The notes under the pieces: model-generated
What the model saw: the letters and a program-made list of their open reading frames with translations, nothing else
Database searches by the model: none
What the model was told of the DNA's origin: nothing
Position numbers and translations under genes: made by a program
Source of the DNA: Lathyrus oleraceus
Lineage: Eukaryota > Streptophyta > Magnoliopsida > Fabales > Fabaceae
Direction: 5' to 3'
Length of the DNA stretch: 64,000 nt
Assembly (NCBI RefSeq): GCF_024323335.1
Contig: NC_066581.1
Location: 183,660,830 to 183,724,829 of the forward strand
In this document: one piece after another, positions 8,295 through 20,099 of the stretch
How the letters are laid out: every line of letters begins with the position of its first letter
Position numbering within the stretch: position 1 is the first letter of the stretch

Positions 8295-8610
8295 TGTAAC
8301 ACCTCAAAATTTGCCCTCCTCTCTTGGGACTAGCATAACATATTGCATATCATTTGTTAGGACATTAGGCATTACATATTGCATATCATGTGGTTACATT
8401 GTGCAAGCCATCCTCCCAAGTCTTGTTCAGAAGATGAGGAAGTCAAAGTGTAAGCCTAAGGTTTTATTGACTGGTCATCAATCGTCTGAGGATGTGGAAG
8501 TTGAAATTAGGGTTTTGTGATTCTCAAGAAGATTGGTCTCCATCTTGATTACAATGATACATCATCATCATGGTTTGTCATCATCAGAAGATTGATCAGA
8601 TTTCTTGAGA

Positions 8611-8639
8611 TTAGGGTTTTGACCACTGGTCAACCCTAA
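8611..8639. promoter_or_regulatory. Conserved W-box palindrome in U3
   Basis: TTAGGGTTTTGACCA, then C, then TGGTCAACCCTAA form a near-perfect inverted repeat with TTGAC cores (WRKY W-box) facing each other. It is identical in all three Ogre LTRs (also 47552-47580 and 59766-59794). Two more TGGTCAA/AGTCAA cores follow within 230 bp. WRKY binding is inferred. Confidence 0.45.
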
Positions 8640-9699
8640 TCAGTTGCATTGGGCCAGCCAGGGCATAGTCAGGAGATGGGGTTTATGATGGCTATGGAGT
8701 TCATTCTATGATTATATTGTGCTTATTGAGGCTAGGGTTTCACCCTTGAGCCATTTCAGTTGAAGATTGGTGCTCAGTTGGATCAATGCATTGCCAAATT
8801 CATCTATCAGATGGAAAAGTCAACTGTGGTCAACTGTACATGATTTGATGGATTTGGAGGAGGAAATGAGTTAGATACACTTCATTCATGTTGGAACAAG
8901 TGTTATTTGACATCTCAAAGCTTAAGAATGAAGAAAATCAAGTCAGGACAAAAACTGCTAAAAATAGAAAGTGACTTGTAATGGAAGTTTCCAAAAATGG
9001 AAAGTTTTTGACCTCAAAGCCACGTGTCCAAGGAAGCTTCAAATGAAAAATTGTTCAACATGAAAGTTGTAGATCTTGTTCTCACCTTTCCAAAAAGTCC
9101 AAGAACTTGAAAATCCCATGTATGGTTGGAAAATTATGGCTCAGTGAATTTCAGAAATGACCCATAATCAGGAGGCCATAATTTCCACATGGTTTGTCCA
9201 AATTGCAAGTTCTTTATATGCACAAACTCCATTTGACATGTACTTTCATGGTGCATAATTGGATTTTCTCAAAAGTGGCCAATGCAAAAAGTCAAATTTC
9301 AACTGGACAGTTAAAATGAACCAGGGGCAAAATTGTCCAACTTGTGAAATAATTGGAATTTTTGAGTGGGGATTTTTGCTACACTTCATAAATGGTATTT
9401 GAAACTTGTTGGAATATTCATAACATGCCTAGGCCTTGTGGTTTGGAATTTGGCTTGTAAAATGAAATTGCAAAAATGGACAAAGTGCCACCACATAGTG
9501 AATTTCCAAAATACTCATCCAATGAGAGTGAAACAAGTTGCAACAGCTCACACATGTCATTTTGAGAGTGTGTGAGCTGTCCATGAGGTGGCAATGAGCT
9601 GGAATGGGAAGTTCCAATTTTGCCCTTACTTGAAATTAGCCATTTCACTAATCATTTCCATTGGGCTAATTAGATGGTTTAAGCATGGATTAAGCAGGC

Positions 9700-9708
9700 A
9701 TATATATT
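9700..9708 (+). promoter_or_regulatory. TATA-like box in the Ogre LTR
   Basis: CATATATAT at 9700 is followed by a C/T- and A-rich leader without early ATGs. The matching places in the element 2 LTRs have TATAAG (48631 and 60846). A consensus-like donor CAGGTATGT lies about 385 bp downstream (10083-10091), as in a plant gene leader. If correct, U3 is about 1.4 kb and R-U5 about 3.5 kb. Confidence 0.5.
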
Positions 9709-12639
9709 CCTAATCACAATCTAATCATAACAGAAAATCACACATCCCAAAATCAGATCTGAAATTCATCCAATTCTCTCAAATTCCTCAAGAACACCAA
9801 AACCAAAATTGGCAAGAACTCTCTCATTTCTTGCTCAATCTTCGAATTTCTTTTTGCTGCAATCTCCTTTCATCATCCTCGTCAACTGTTTGTGAAGTTT
9901 GGATTGAAAAGAGCTTGGAATCGTGACTGCACATACAAGCATCATTCATGGCAAATCCAAATCTCGTGCATTAGAAGCTGTTTCATCACAACCTAATCAC
10001 ATCATTCAATTGCCTGGACCTTCTACTGCACCTGTTTGAGGAAAACGCGCACGAAGAACACCGATTTCATCGCTGCCAGCTCCAGGTATGTGAAATTCGA
10101 ATGTTACGAATTGATGAATGCTTATAGGTGTTTCGTAGTTCGTTCAGTGTAGAATCCATTGGTGCTTGTGGTTTGTAGGATAGTGAACCGTAGGTGAAGT
10201 AATCTTGATTTGAAGTTTTGAGAACAAACCCTAGGTCGATCGATTTGAGAGATTCAGGAACAGTTAGGTCGAATTAGGTTCATATTTGTGATCCACGTAG
10301 TTAGACGATTCCAACGAGTATTCATTTGCTCATTGTGGTGGAAGTTTCATGTTCTTCGTGTTCATAGGTTTCTGGAAAATTCTGGATTGGAAACGATGAA
10401 GATTAGGTGTTTGATCTGAAATTTGGTTTGAAAATTCAAATGGAGTGTTTACCGCCCCCGCGCTTGAGAAATTACGAAAGTGCCATTAGTGAATTCACTT
10501 AATTAATTTAATTCCAAAAAATTGTTAAAAATTCATAATGACTTTAAAAAATTCATAAAAAATCAATAAAAAATCAGAAAAATGTGAGAATTTTTGTGTT
10601 GACTTCCTTGTTGACTGTAGAATTTTTTTGACCTATTGGTTGAAGTTGTGCATAGTAATATTTGTGTTTGACTTAGGTTTGTTTCACATGTGCTATATTT
10701 GATACATTCTACCATTTTGATTGGGAAATTCTCATATTCTAAAATAAATGCCTGAAAATTTTTGTGGTAATTGTAGACTGGTTGATGTTTATTTCCATGT
10801 ACACTTTGTGAATTTTTGATTCCTGGTGATTGAGTTATGAATTTTGGAACTTAGGTGTGACAATTTGTGTCACACCTCATTATGTCAACTTGCTGGATTT
10901 ATTTGAGTGACTTAGACTTGGTGAAATGATGTGAAATTTTACATGGAGATTCATTAACATGTTAAGATGCTATGTGAAATTTTGTGGAATTTTATGTGGC
11001 ATTTTCAATTTGATTGCTATTTTTCATCTCTGTTGGTCAAATGTGCAAGCTTGTGTGACATATGTTTGAAATATCCTTGTGAAATGCTCATATGGTATTG
11101 AATGATCATGAAATTTGATATGCTTGTTGTAGACACATGATGTGACATCCCTGTTTTGGTCTCACTCATTTCTTTACTGTTTTCATTGACTTGTGAATTT
11201 TTGAAGTGAATGCATGTGTTGATATTGTGATTTGGAGCATGTAATTGTGTCTGTTTTTGTTGATTTTCATTGACATGGTTTCCTTTGCCCAATTAAGCTG
11301 AAATTTGGTGTGCCATACCTTGAATAGACCCTGTTTAGGTGTAAATTATTTGAGGATTTTTGGAATTGTTTTGATATGGAATTGGATGCAATAGTTCTGT
11401 TTGGATGTTTTGTGTTCCATTTGACCTAAGTTGGATTGTTTTATGCATGAAATGAATATAATGAATGATATAAATATGGGACTAATTGTGTTGGTTTTCT
11501 ATTGACATTAATTTGAGTTTGGTTAGAGATACCTTGCTGTTTAGGAATTTTTCTTTCTTTTGGACCCTAGGCTTGGCCTAGTGGTCTTGTTGCTAATATT
11601 TGCTTGATTTTTCAGGATGAGTAGCACAAGGCTCATGGAGAATGATCCAAGTTGATTGAAATGATGTTGTTTGATGTTTGTACACTAACATAACATTGTT
11701 TTGTAGGTTGTGAAGCTTGGGCTTGAGCTCATAGCTTGCCTTTGTGTGCCTTGGCTTGCGTAGTTTGATTGATTAACATTTGTTGTTTTCTGATTGGTTG
11801 TCTGAGTTATTAACCGGTTAGCTTTTGTACAGGTACCTTTAGCCGCTTCTAGTTCTTTTAAGAACTTGCTTGGTAGCCGCTGCTCGGTTGTGTAAACCGC
11901 TTGAGGTAGGTCCTCTTGACTTCATGTAGTCTGGAGACCCGGTCTGTTATTTGACCGGGCAAATAAATGTCTGAAGTCCTCCTTAAGAGGCGATGATTGT
12001 GATTGTTTAATATTGTGCCTAAGCAGGTAAAGTCCTTAATCAAGGCAATTGGTGGAAGGTAGGGATATGCAATCTATCCCCCACTATTCAGTTGAGTCTT
12101 CTCCTTGCTCCCATTACATGGTTGTAGCATTGAGATCACAAGCCCAAGATCTTGTGCAATGCACATTGTGTCAGAGTCTCTGAGTATAGAAGGGTTCCCC
12201 CATTCTGGACCCATGCTCATTTGTCTGAAGCTCTCCCTGGTCAGGGATAAGAGCTGTGAGGTTTGATCCTCACTTCACCTTTTCATCTGCTTCACCTTAG
12301 CCTCGTAATGGCAAGGTTAAGAGCAAACACAGCCTGTACAGATGACTTGCCGAGGCAGTCGAACCTATTGATTGAGCCCCCTTGTTTGGTTATAGTGGGT
12401 GCTATGTGGATATCTGATTGACATGCTTGTTTGAGATGCTTGTTCTCATTTGATGTATGCTTATATTTTGTATGCTTGTATGCTTGCTTCTTTCCTGGAT
12501 AGGAGTAGTTTGCTTATGCAAGTAGGATAGAAAACCGAACTTAGGGCAACGATGCATGACAACACTAGGCTCGAGTCCAGCTCCCTAGTAGTGTGTCTTC
12601 CCCTGGTTTCTGGCTAGTAATTCAGTCCCTTGAGGGGGA

Positions 12640-13000
12640 ACTACATCACCCTGATCCTTGTTCCAGACGAGGTATGTAGGCAGGTGGTCGTGCGAGACCA
12701 CTCCGGGCAACCTTTTTCTTTTTTGCGTGTGTTTACTTGTTATCTGATTGCGTGTTTTGGTTCGGATGCCGACGTAAGTCCAATAATTGGCTGTCGGGCT
12801 CCACGTTTGCCGTTTTGTGCGTGTTTTGGTTCGGATGCCGACATAATTCCATCAAGTGGTTGTCGGGCTCCATGTTTGCCATCTGTTTGTGCGTTTTGTG
12901 TTGTTTGGCGTGCGTAAGCCGAACTACAGTGGCTCTGATTCTCGTTCCAGACGAGATATGTAGGCATAGGATGCGACGTCCTATCGAGCTCCCTTCTCTT
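12640..13000 (+). repeat. Internal short repeats in the 3' part of the Ogre LTR
   Basis: Two tandem blocks beginning GGTTCGGATGCCGACGTAAG/ATAA and ending GTTTGCC sit between two copies of CTGAT-CTCGTTCCAGACGAG-type sequence (about 12650 and 12935). Each of the latter carries a donor-like GAG(G/A)TATGTAGGC. The same layout is seen at 51590-51905 and in the partial LTR at the right window edge. Confidence 0.65.
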
Positions 13001-13278
13001 AACCCCACCTGCGTTCCCTGTGTGTGTGTGATGTTTAGCAACCTTTTCTTTATTTTAGAACGTGGATCCCGTCGAGTACGACGGACGTGAGGGGTGCTAA
13101 TACCTTCCCCTTGCGTAACCGACTCCCTTACCCTTTCTCTTTGGTCGCAAGACCATTTCCTTTCCAGGTTTCTCTGAGCGTTTCCTTTCCCTATCTTGGG
13201 ATAAATAACGCGCAGTGGCGGCTCTGTGTTGTGTTTTTATTTGAGTCCCGCCGGTTGTTTTTTTCGCAGGATGCGACA

Positions 13279-13382
13279 GTCGGGGGTGTGCGGTGTTTCC
13301 GCAACTGCCGTGTTGGAGTTGTTGTTGGAGTTGTTGTTGTAGTTTTAAGGAAGTTGTTTTTGTTTTTTTTTTTTTTAGAATG
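13279..13382. other. Short unassigned GTT-rich stretch next to element 1
   Basis: Flanking DNA immediately right of the Ogre LTR contains a GTTGTTGGA repeat and a T tract. The outer target-site duplicate cannot be checked because the element's left end is outside the window. Confidence 0.4.
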
Positions 13383-14544
13383 ATGATAGGGGTGGGTTTT
13401 TTAATAGTTGATTTTTAGTGAGGAGAATAAATGGTGGAATAGCATTCTCTCCTGTCTGAAACCGTGAGACCACCTTTATTCTTCTCCAAATTTTCTCTTT
13501 TAAAATCTATTCCAGCCAAATCATGCCATGTGGTGTAATTTGTGTGGTCTCTCTCAAGTGCCATGTGGCTTCATTATAGTGGAAGAAGAGAGATATTTTG
13601 ATACATATATTTTTTAAATTTCTCTTTAAAAAACTTGATAAAATAAAACCAAAGTTTAAAATTAAAATAAATATTAATAAAAGAAAAATAATCATAATTA
13701 CAACCATAATTAATTCTAATTAATCTCAATAATTAAATTGACTATATAAAAAAAAAGCGAGCAAAAATTGAATAAAATTCCGACGCAAAAAATAATACGA
13801 AAAATTAAACTGATTGCACCAAAATCATCAGTGAGAAATACATATAGGTTTTGATCAAATTTTAAGATAAAAATTGATCGGCTAAAAGGCTCAAATTGAT
13901 TAAAATGCAAATCGAAAAAATAGTTAAAAAATTAAAATGAGCACGTCAGGTCGAACTACGTGAAACGTAGATCAATAAAACTAACGTCTGCAAGTTCAAT
14001 TTTAAAAATTTCGCTCGGTAGTTCGACGTACATTTAAAATTTGATTCCACCGGTCTGTCTGTAGATCCGAAAAATTATATCGAGCAACATTTCAAATGGT
14101 ATGCGAAACAAAATGCATGGTGTGACAAGTATACAATACAAAGGTATAGTCAATACACTGATTCACTGACTGAATAAATGTGAACAGACAATCAGACGCA
14201 AATGAATCTCCCTTGGACCATTTGCTTCTCATTCTCAAACACAAACAAAACCCTATACAGATTCAGATGGTGACAATACTATTTAATTATCATCTTCTGA
14301 ACCTCTGAAACAAGATGCAATAGAATGAATGATGCACTGAGATTTGAGAAATTAAATCTTTTGATTTCTCAATCAACAGATAACTAAATGAATGTTATCA
14401 AGATCAGATAAAATGCCAGAACTCCTGACTTTTTATCTAAATTCTGATAAATGTTTTTTGACTAATGAAATACACGACAAAATGGACCGATTCATGCTAT
14501 GCTGATGCGAGTGAAAAACTCAGGGTAAAATTTAGGGTATGACA
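13383..14544 (-). repeat. Minus-strand LTR (solo or truncated) ending at 14544
   Basis: On the minus strand the sequence opens at 14544 with TGTCATACCCTAAATTTTAC, a typical start for legume Ty3 LTRs. The ~1.16 kb to its left is AT-rich and gene-free. No internal region is present, so this is probably a solo or cut LTR. The left edge is uncertain; a 4-bp ATGA lies near both edges but is not a convincing TSD. Confidence 0.45.
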
Positions 14545-15035
14545 ATGATGTAATATGAAGTATCTCTTTAAATATTTGATCAAATGGTGAAGAAACTTGT
14601 TGATGAAGTCACACAAGATACCCAGATGAATTAGGGCTTCCTAGGAAAACAAGCTTCAAACTCTTGATGATTTCTTGATCAAAATGATATGTGAAGATCA
14701 CGGGGATCCATATATGATGTATGGATTCAATTTGAACCATCTCTTGATTATTCTCCTTTCATTGAGGGTCTCACACCCTAGATATGAGCTTGATGGAGCA
14801 TGGGTGAACACACACATTACCTACAAAAGAAGTAAACTATATATTGACATATTTTTGGTATTTTGGTTAGTAAATAATGAAAAACAAAGTATGATACAAT
14901 CAAATATGCTTGGTGATCTCTCCCAATACAAACCCAATGAATGGGGGGTAAGGAGGATGCCAAAGTGTGATCCCAAAGCTAATTCATGTGATGAGATAGC
15001 CCGAGGGATCTTAGGGTCAAAATTGGGGTCTTACA
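14545..15035 (-). repeat. Truncated minus-strand LTR, start at 15035
   Basis: The reverse complement of the right edge starts TGTAAGACCCCAATTTTGAC, another familiar legume LTR opening. Only about 490 bp is left before it meets the LTR above, which probably inserted into it or replaced its left part. Confidence 0.45.
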
Positions 15036-15892
15036 CATATGCCTACCAAACACCAAAACAACCATTTCTTCCTTTCTCCAACGAATCATTCACACTAATA
15101 TCGTCATTCAACCTATTAAGCCACACAACAATAACCCCATGAATACAACCCAATTACTTCGACATGGGTCACAAACTCAGTTACGACAGTGTATCAATGC
15201 ATACTCAATACTACTTTGAAATGCAATAACTTATTAGGGAGTTTGGTGATGGTGATGTTCCCGGGGACCTTAAATTCTCAAACACATGTGGTGAATCAAC
15301 CGCAAGCGCAACGAGTTAGGGTATCTAGGGGGTGTGGAACCGGTGACCGGTATGACCAACCTTGTCGTCCTCATTAGTGTCAAAAATATTATCGTATGTA
15401 AAAGTAATTTAAATTAAATATTAATATTTATATATATTTTTAAATAATTTACTGTTTCAATTAAAAAAATACACTTACGCGCCTGCTCTTATTTTTTAAA
15501 TGGACTCGTCAATTCATTTGGGAACACCTCTATGTTTCATTTTTTTTTGTTCGAAAGTGGGTTACTTTGGGAATTATGTGAAAAACAAGATTATTATGGA
15601 AATAAATTTGAAAAATATGGTTATTTTCTTTAAAAAATTCTTTGATTGAGGTCTTAAGCAAAAGAAGATGTCATTCTTTAATTTGTAGTACTTTTGTAGT
15701 AATTATGACTAATGTATCTTCTTGGTATGCTTGAACTAAACTTTAGTCAAGTTTACTTTATTTTGCTTAGGTTATCAAAATATTTGATATTGTGATAATG
15801 TGGTTGTAATACTAATTGTGTGAATATCAGTTGTAACATTCCAAGAAAAATATTATAGATATTTTATTTTGGGATGTTAAAAATGATATCAG
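15036..15892. other. Unassigned AT-rich stretch with a possible decayed coding fragment
   Basis: Around 15130-15377 a plus-strand reading is coding-like (MHTQYYFEMQ, later a frame ending CGTGDRYDQPCRPH), reminiscent of C-terminal pieces of repetitive plant transposase-like or plant-mobile-domain proteins, but I cannot assign it. From 15380 to 15892 the DNA is AT-rich without a gene. The last ~60 bp (GTAACATTCC...GGGATGTTA then a TGATATCAGATCA motif) resembles an LTR end plus a decayed initiator-Met PBS. Confidence 0.3.
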
Positions 15893-16512
15893 ATCAGTGG
15901 GAATTACGACTAACTCATAATGGCCATTACTGTAACACCCCGATAAAAATAAGATAATTATTTAATTTAAGTTAATATTATATTTATTAATTTAATTAAA
16001 TAATTGGAATTATTGGATTATTATTATTATTATTATTGGAATAATAATTATTGGAATATATATATATGTTGGAAATAAGAAAAAGAGTCCCATTTGGAAG
16101 AGAAAGGGTTTCACGTGAAAAACAGAGAAGCGGCTGAAAAGAGGAAAAGGGCAAAGAGACAGAGCAAGAGGAAGGAGGTTGGAGAAGAGAAAAGCTTGAA
16201 GCTTAAAGATTCGCCGGATTAACTCAGGTAAGGGGGGTTTATCGTCGTTTAATGGGTATTATGGGTTAACATGTAATGGGTAGTGATAAACCGTTGAATT
16301 GACCCTAATTGGGATGTTGAATGCTGAAAAATTGTGTTGGATAAGTTGTGTTAAAGCTGTAATTGAATCTGTATTTGTGTGAGTTGTGATTTCCCGAACG
16401 TATAGCTTTTTACGGAATCGGAATCGGAGGTCCGGAAGTCCTCCAACGGCGGAAAATGCGGAGAATTCTGCATTCTGCTTCGTGTTAGCGCAGGAACAGC
16501 TTTCTGTCTTGC

Positions 16513-16764
16513 GTTAACCGGTTAACCCAGGGTGTTAACCGGTTAACACTGTTAGGAATTGTGAGGTATTGCTGTTTTGCTTGCGTTAACCGGTTAACCC
16601 AGGGCGTTAACCGGTTAACACTGTTGTGAGTTGTGAAAATATTGTTGTTCTGTCTGCGTTAACCGGTTAACCCAGGGCGTTAACCGGTTAACACTGTTGA
16701 GTTTTGCCAGAAAGCGTGTTCTGTGTTGCGTTAACCGGTTAACCCAGGGCGTTAACCGGTTAAC
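16513..16764. repeat. Eight copies of palindrome GTTAACCGGTTAAC in the solo LTR
   Basis: Four units of GCGTTAACCGGTTAACCCAG followed by GG(C/T)GTTAACCGGTTAACACTG carry eight perfect 14-bp palindromes over 252 bp. The intact element's LTRs have three such units (six palindromes). The half-site CGGTTA fits the MYB core CNGTTR. Confidence 0.85.
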
Positions 16765-17115
16765 ACTGTTGGAAATTGGAAAAATTAATATTTGAATAAT
16801 GTGTGCATAATTGGTGTTTGGCCTATATTGGCGTATGATGTAATAGGGATTAATTCCCGCTGTTTTGAGCAGTATAGGTATTAGTGGAGTGTGCTAATAC
16901 TGTGATTAATTATTTGACATGATATGATGTTTTGATACATGTGTTGATGAATGTATGATGGTATGCATAATGCTGTGAATGTATATGTTATGTATGCAAT
17001 TATGAATGGACTGTTTATGGCTTAGAGTGTGAGCATATGTCCATTGTGGATTATTGTTGATGATTTTGCATTACTAGGTGATTTAGCATGCATATTGTGG
17101 CCTTTATGGTGGTAG

Positions 17116-17243
17116 CTAATTCCCATAGTGAGGAATTAGTGAGTTAGTCATTATGGGCTGTTGTTGATGTTTGCATGCTAGGTGAATTAGCGTGCATAGC
17201 ATGGCCCTTGGGGTGGTAGCTAATTCCCGTGGTGAGGAATTAG
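17116..17243. repeat. Duplicated CTAATTCC/GGAATTAG hairpin in the solo LTR
   Basis: Two hairpins with identical 8-bp stems (17116-17139 and 17220-17243) and 8-nt loops lie in a ~104-bp tandem duplication. The same pair exists in both LTRs of the intact Tekay element (about 31713-31840 and 38221-38348). Confidence 0.7.
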
Positions 17244-18025
17244 TGAGTGAGTCACTAGGTCTCAAATGAGTGGGACTAGTGGGCTTGGTAGCCGTATCTG
17301 GATTTGATCGGTGAGGTGAACTATATGTTCACGAATAGTCGGTACCGCATGCATGGAGTCTCATTGCATAATGTATGTATTGTGTATAATATGAATGGAT
17401 GTGTTCCAATATTATACGTGTGTTTTGATGTTTATGTTGAGCATGATTATGATGTTTGAGTGGAGGTTGCCGTTACCGAATGTGTGATATGATTAGGGTG
17501 ATTAATGTGTTATTTACTTAGCATTACATGATATTTTATAATGCTTATTATATCGATTGAGGAACTCACCCTTACAACTATGTTTTCAGGTAACGAGCAG
17601 TGATTGAGTAGAAGCTAGTCCTTGGAGTCTAGTGTAGTCTCCTTAGTGGGTCATGCTCTGATAGATGTAACATCGGGACGGGATGTTTTACCTTGTTGAA
17701 TAATTTTACATGTAATGTGTTATATGTTTTGCATGATTGATTTGATTTCTATCCGCTGCGTATTGTGTAAATGCTTTATGTTTTGAATTAATAAAAGAGC
17801 ATGACAGTTATTATGGTGAATGGTGTGAAGTGTTTGTGTGACACCCTTAATTGCACCTTTACTCTGATGTATATATTTGTTGTTTTAATTAAATATTTGG
17901 GGTAATTTAGAAGGGTGTTACAATTACAATCGTAATTTCCCCAGACCTCTCAGCTGTCTAAAATACAAACTTGCGTGAAACACGTAAGATTACAACCATG
18001 CCTTAATGTGCATTACAACCATAAT

Positions 18026-18335
18026 TGTTGATGGTATTCTAGAGGGGACTGCAAAATGATTTTTGATTTCCTTTTTTTTCTTTTTTTTTCTTACATATCA
18101 AATGGTGGAGAACTCTTATTTATAGTGAATGATATAGCTCTTTAGAAATCATTAATTATCTAGTGAATGATAGATCTCTCTATAAAATATTAATTATCTA
18201 GTGAATGATATAACTCTCTAGAAATCATTAATTATTTTATACATGAACTCACATTAGCCTCGGTACATGCTTCTACAATACTCTAGGAACATGTTTCTAA
18301 TGCAAACATTTATTGATATAACACATTGCTAAACA
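18026..18335 (-). repeat. 3' LTR of the minus-strand copia element
   Basis: 310 bp, sharing TGTTGATGGTATTCTAGAGG and the internal CTCT(C/A)(T/A)AGAAATCATTAATTA blocks with 22431-22705. It carries an extra internal repeat of the TATCTAGTGAATGATA block. Confidence 0.85.
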
Positions 18336-18342
18336 TTCCCCC

Positions 18343-19640
18343 TTAATGTGTTGTTATGGAACTTCCAGAGCTTCTCTTGATTTTTGGATTTTTCTCTAGG
18401 AAGAGATTTTGTGAAAATATTAGCAACTCATTTGTCTTGCGAAAACTCAGTTGCACCTCCCCATCTTCAATTGCTTCTCGAATGAAATGGCGCTTGATAG
18501 ATATATGCTTTGTTCTTCCATGATAGAATTGATTCTTAGCCATATTAATGGCTGATTTATTATTATAATGGATAGTCACAGCTTCTTGTTTCTCACCAAA
18601 ATCTTCAATTATTCTCTTCAACCATTTTTCTTATTGGATAGATAAGCCAGCTAAACTATACTCAACTTACGCATAATATTGAGCAATAATTGTTATTTCT
18701 TTGAGCACCATGAAACAACTCTTGAACCTAATGAAGAAACATATCCATAAGTGCTTTTCATATCATCCATACAACTTGATTAACCATTTTCGCAAAAACC
18801 AATTAATTTAGTTTCAGTCTTACTGTCATATTTGATTAAATCGTTCAAAGTGCCTTGAATATATCTCACCACCCTTTTGTCGGTCCTAGATGAATATGGC
18901 TTGGATCGTTCATGAACCAAAAAATTAAAATAGTTGCAACCATGATATCAATCCTTGTACTAGTGAGGTAAAATAGATTACTAACCTACTTCAATATTTA
19001 CTAGCATTAACCTTCTTTCCTCCATCTCCATTCTTCAAATTTCCATTCACAGCTAAAGGTGTATCAGTTGGATTGCAACCAAACATTCCAAATTTCTTCA
19101 ATATTTTCTCATCATATTTATTTTGACAAATGAAGACTCCATCATCCTCTTGGTAAATTTCAATTCCAAGAAAATGATGTAGTAGGCCCAAATCATTCAT
19201 ATAATATTTCATCATCATTTCTTTTCTAAAATCTTAAATTAACTTTAAGTTATTCTTAGTAAAGATTAAATCATCCACATAAAGTGCATCAATTAAAATA
19301 TCAACCATACATTATCGTTTGACATACAAAGTAGGCATATTCTTGCTCTTCCGAAAACCTTTCTCTAAGAAGTAATTGTCAATATTGCTATACCAAGCTC
19401 TTTGTGTTTGTTTCAACATATAAAGAGCTTTCTTCAATCTATAAACCTTTTCTTCTTGACTTTCAATCTCAAAGACTCAAGGTTGCTCCACATAGACTTC
19501 TTCTTTCAGTTCTCCATTTAAGAATTCCAACTTTACATCTAGTTGATACAACCTCCATTTTTTTGGGTTGCAAGAGAGATTAATGCTCTAATGGTGTCGA
19601 GAAGTGTCACATGGGTAAATGTCTCTTCATAGTCAAGGTT
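18343..19640 (-). pseudogene. Copia RT-RNase H remnant
   Basis: Near 18343-18621 the minus strand encodes an RNase H C-terminal block (IHYNNKSAINMAKN, HGRTKHISIKRHFIREAIEDGEVQL), where the usual catalytic D of the CDNKSAI-type motif is changed. At 18991-19218 it encodes the RT thumb (YYMNDLGLLHHFLGIEIYQEDDGVFICQ). Further upstream come blocks matching the RT core (a DVKLEFLNGEL-like block near 19520). Stops and frameshifts break it repeatedly. It is non-functional. Confidence 0.75.
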
Positions 19641-20099
19641 GTTGTTCATATCCCTTTTCAACCAGTCTTGCTTTGTTTTTTGGACCAAACCATCTAGATT
19701 ATGTTTCACCTTGTAGACTCATTTCACACTAATAGCTTCTTTGTCATTTGGCTTCTCCACTGGCACTCAAGCCTTGTTCTTTTCAATCACATCTATTTAT
19801 TCTTGCATTTCCTTACTCTAAGCATCTTCTTTAAATTCTTCTTCAAGATTTTCATGTTCAATTGCACAATAGTCGCATCTAGCATAAATATCATCCAAAC
19901 TCCTAAGTTTTATTGGAGTTGATCTTGGAGATGATGAACTAGAGTTTGGTGAATATAATATGTTAGATTGACAATTTGGTATGGATGAAACATTTTTCTC
20001 ACTTTTAGAAGAAGTTGGATTTTGCTCTAAAATGACCGTTGGAACTATTTTCTCCTCAGTACTCGACTTTTGCTAATTCCAAAAATCATTTTCATCTAA

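Larger units (their letters stand above)
1..13278 (+). mobile_element. Non-autonomous Ogre-like (Ty3/Tat) LTR retrotransposon, element 1; 5' end lies outside the window
   Basis: Reading left to right on the plus strand there are gag-like, RT, RNase H and integrase C-terminal remnants, a long repeat-rich 3' UTR, a polypurine tract and a complete 3' LTR of about 4.98 kb. The order and polarity are those of a normal Ty3 element. The very long LTR opening with TGTAACACCTC, and the PBS seen in its sister copy at 52232, are characteristic of legume Ogre elements. The gag core, most of RT and the integrase catalytic core are missing, so the copy cannot encode its own replication machinery. The 5' LTR, PBS and first ~200 bp of leader lie left of the window. 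Element 2 (47238-64000) is a close relative with the same internal deletions. Lineage assignment rests on remembered family features, not a search. Confidence 0.85.
8295..13278 (+). repeat. 3' LTR of Ogre element 1 (~4984 bp)
   Basis: It starts TGTAACACCTC and ends GATGCGACA. Both termini are confirmed by the 5' LTR of element 2 (47238-52229). The order inside is shared: WRKY-box-like palindrome near 8611, a long conserved U3, TATA-like box at 9700, a leader-like region, and a 3' portion with repeated GTTCCAGACGAG(G/A)TATGTAGGC blocks. It is clearly diverged from the element 2 LTRs, with many substitutions and indels, so element 1 is an older or different sublineage. The frames inside it are not genes. 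Confidence 0.9.
15931..17922 (+). mobile_element. Solo LTR of the Tekay-type family, TSD attac
   Basis: It starts TGTAACACCCCGATA and ends GGGTGTTACA, and is flanked by ATTAC on both sides (15926-15930 and 17923-17927). At 1992 bp it is full length compared with the LTRs of the intact element at 30595-39072, with which it is collinear but clearly diverged. No internal sequence remains, so it results from LTR-LTR recombination. Confidence 0.9.

Noticed and set aside
12630..13383. Frames on both strands near the 3' end of the Ogre LTR
   Set aside because: They fall in the LTR and its repeats, shift between copies, and match no protein family I know. The recurrence of similar frames at 51448-52347 only shows that this is LTR sequence.
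13279..13383. tRNA or snRNA gene in the flank right of element 1
   Set aside because: No cloverleaf, A/B boxes or snRNA promoter elements could be made out.
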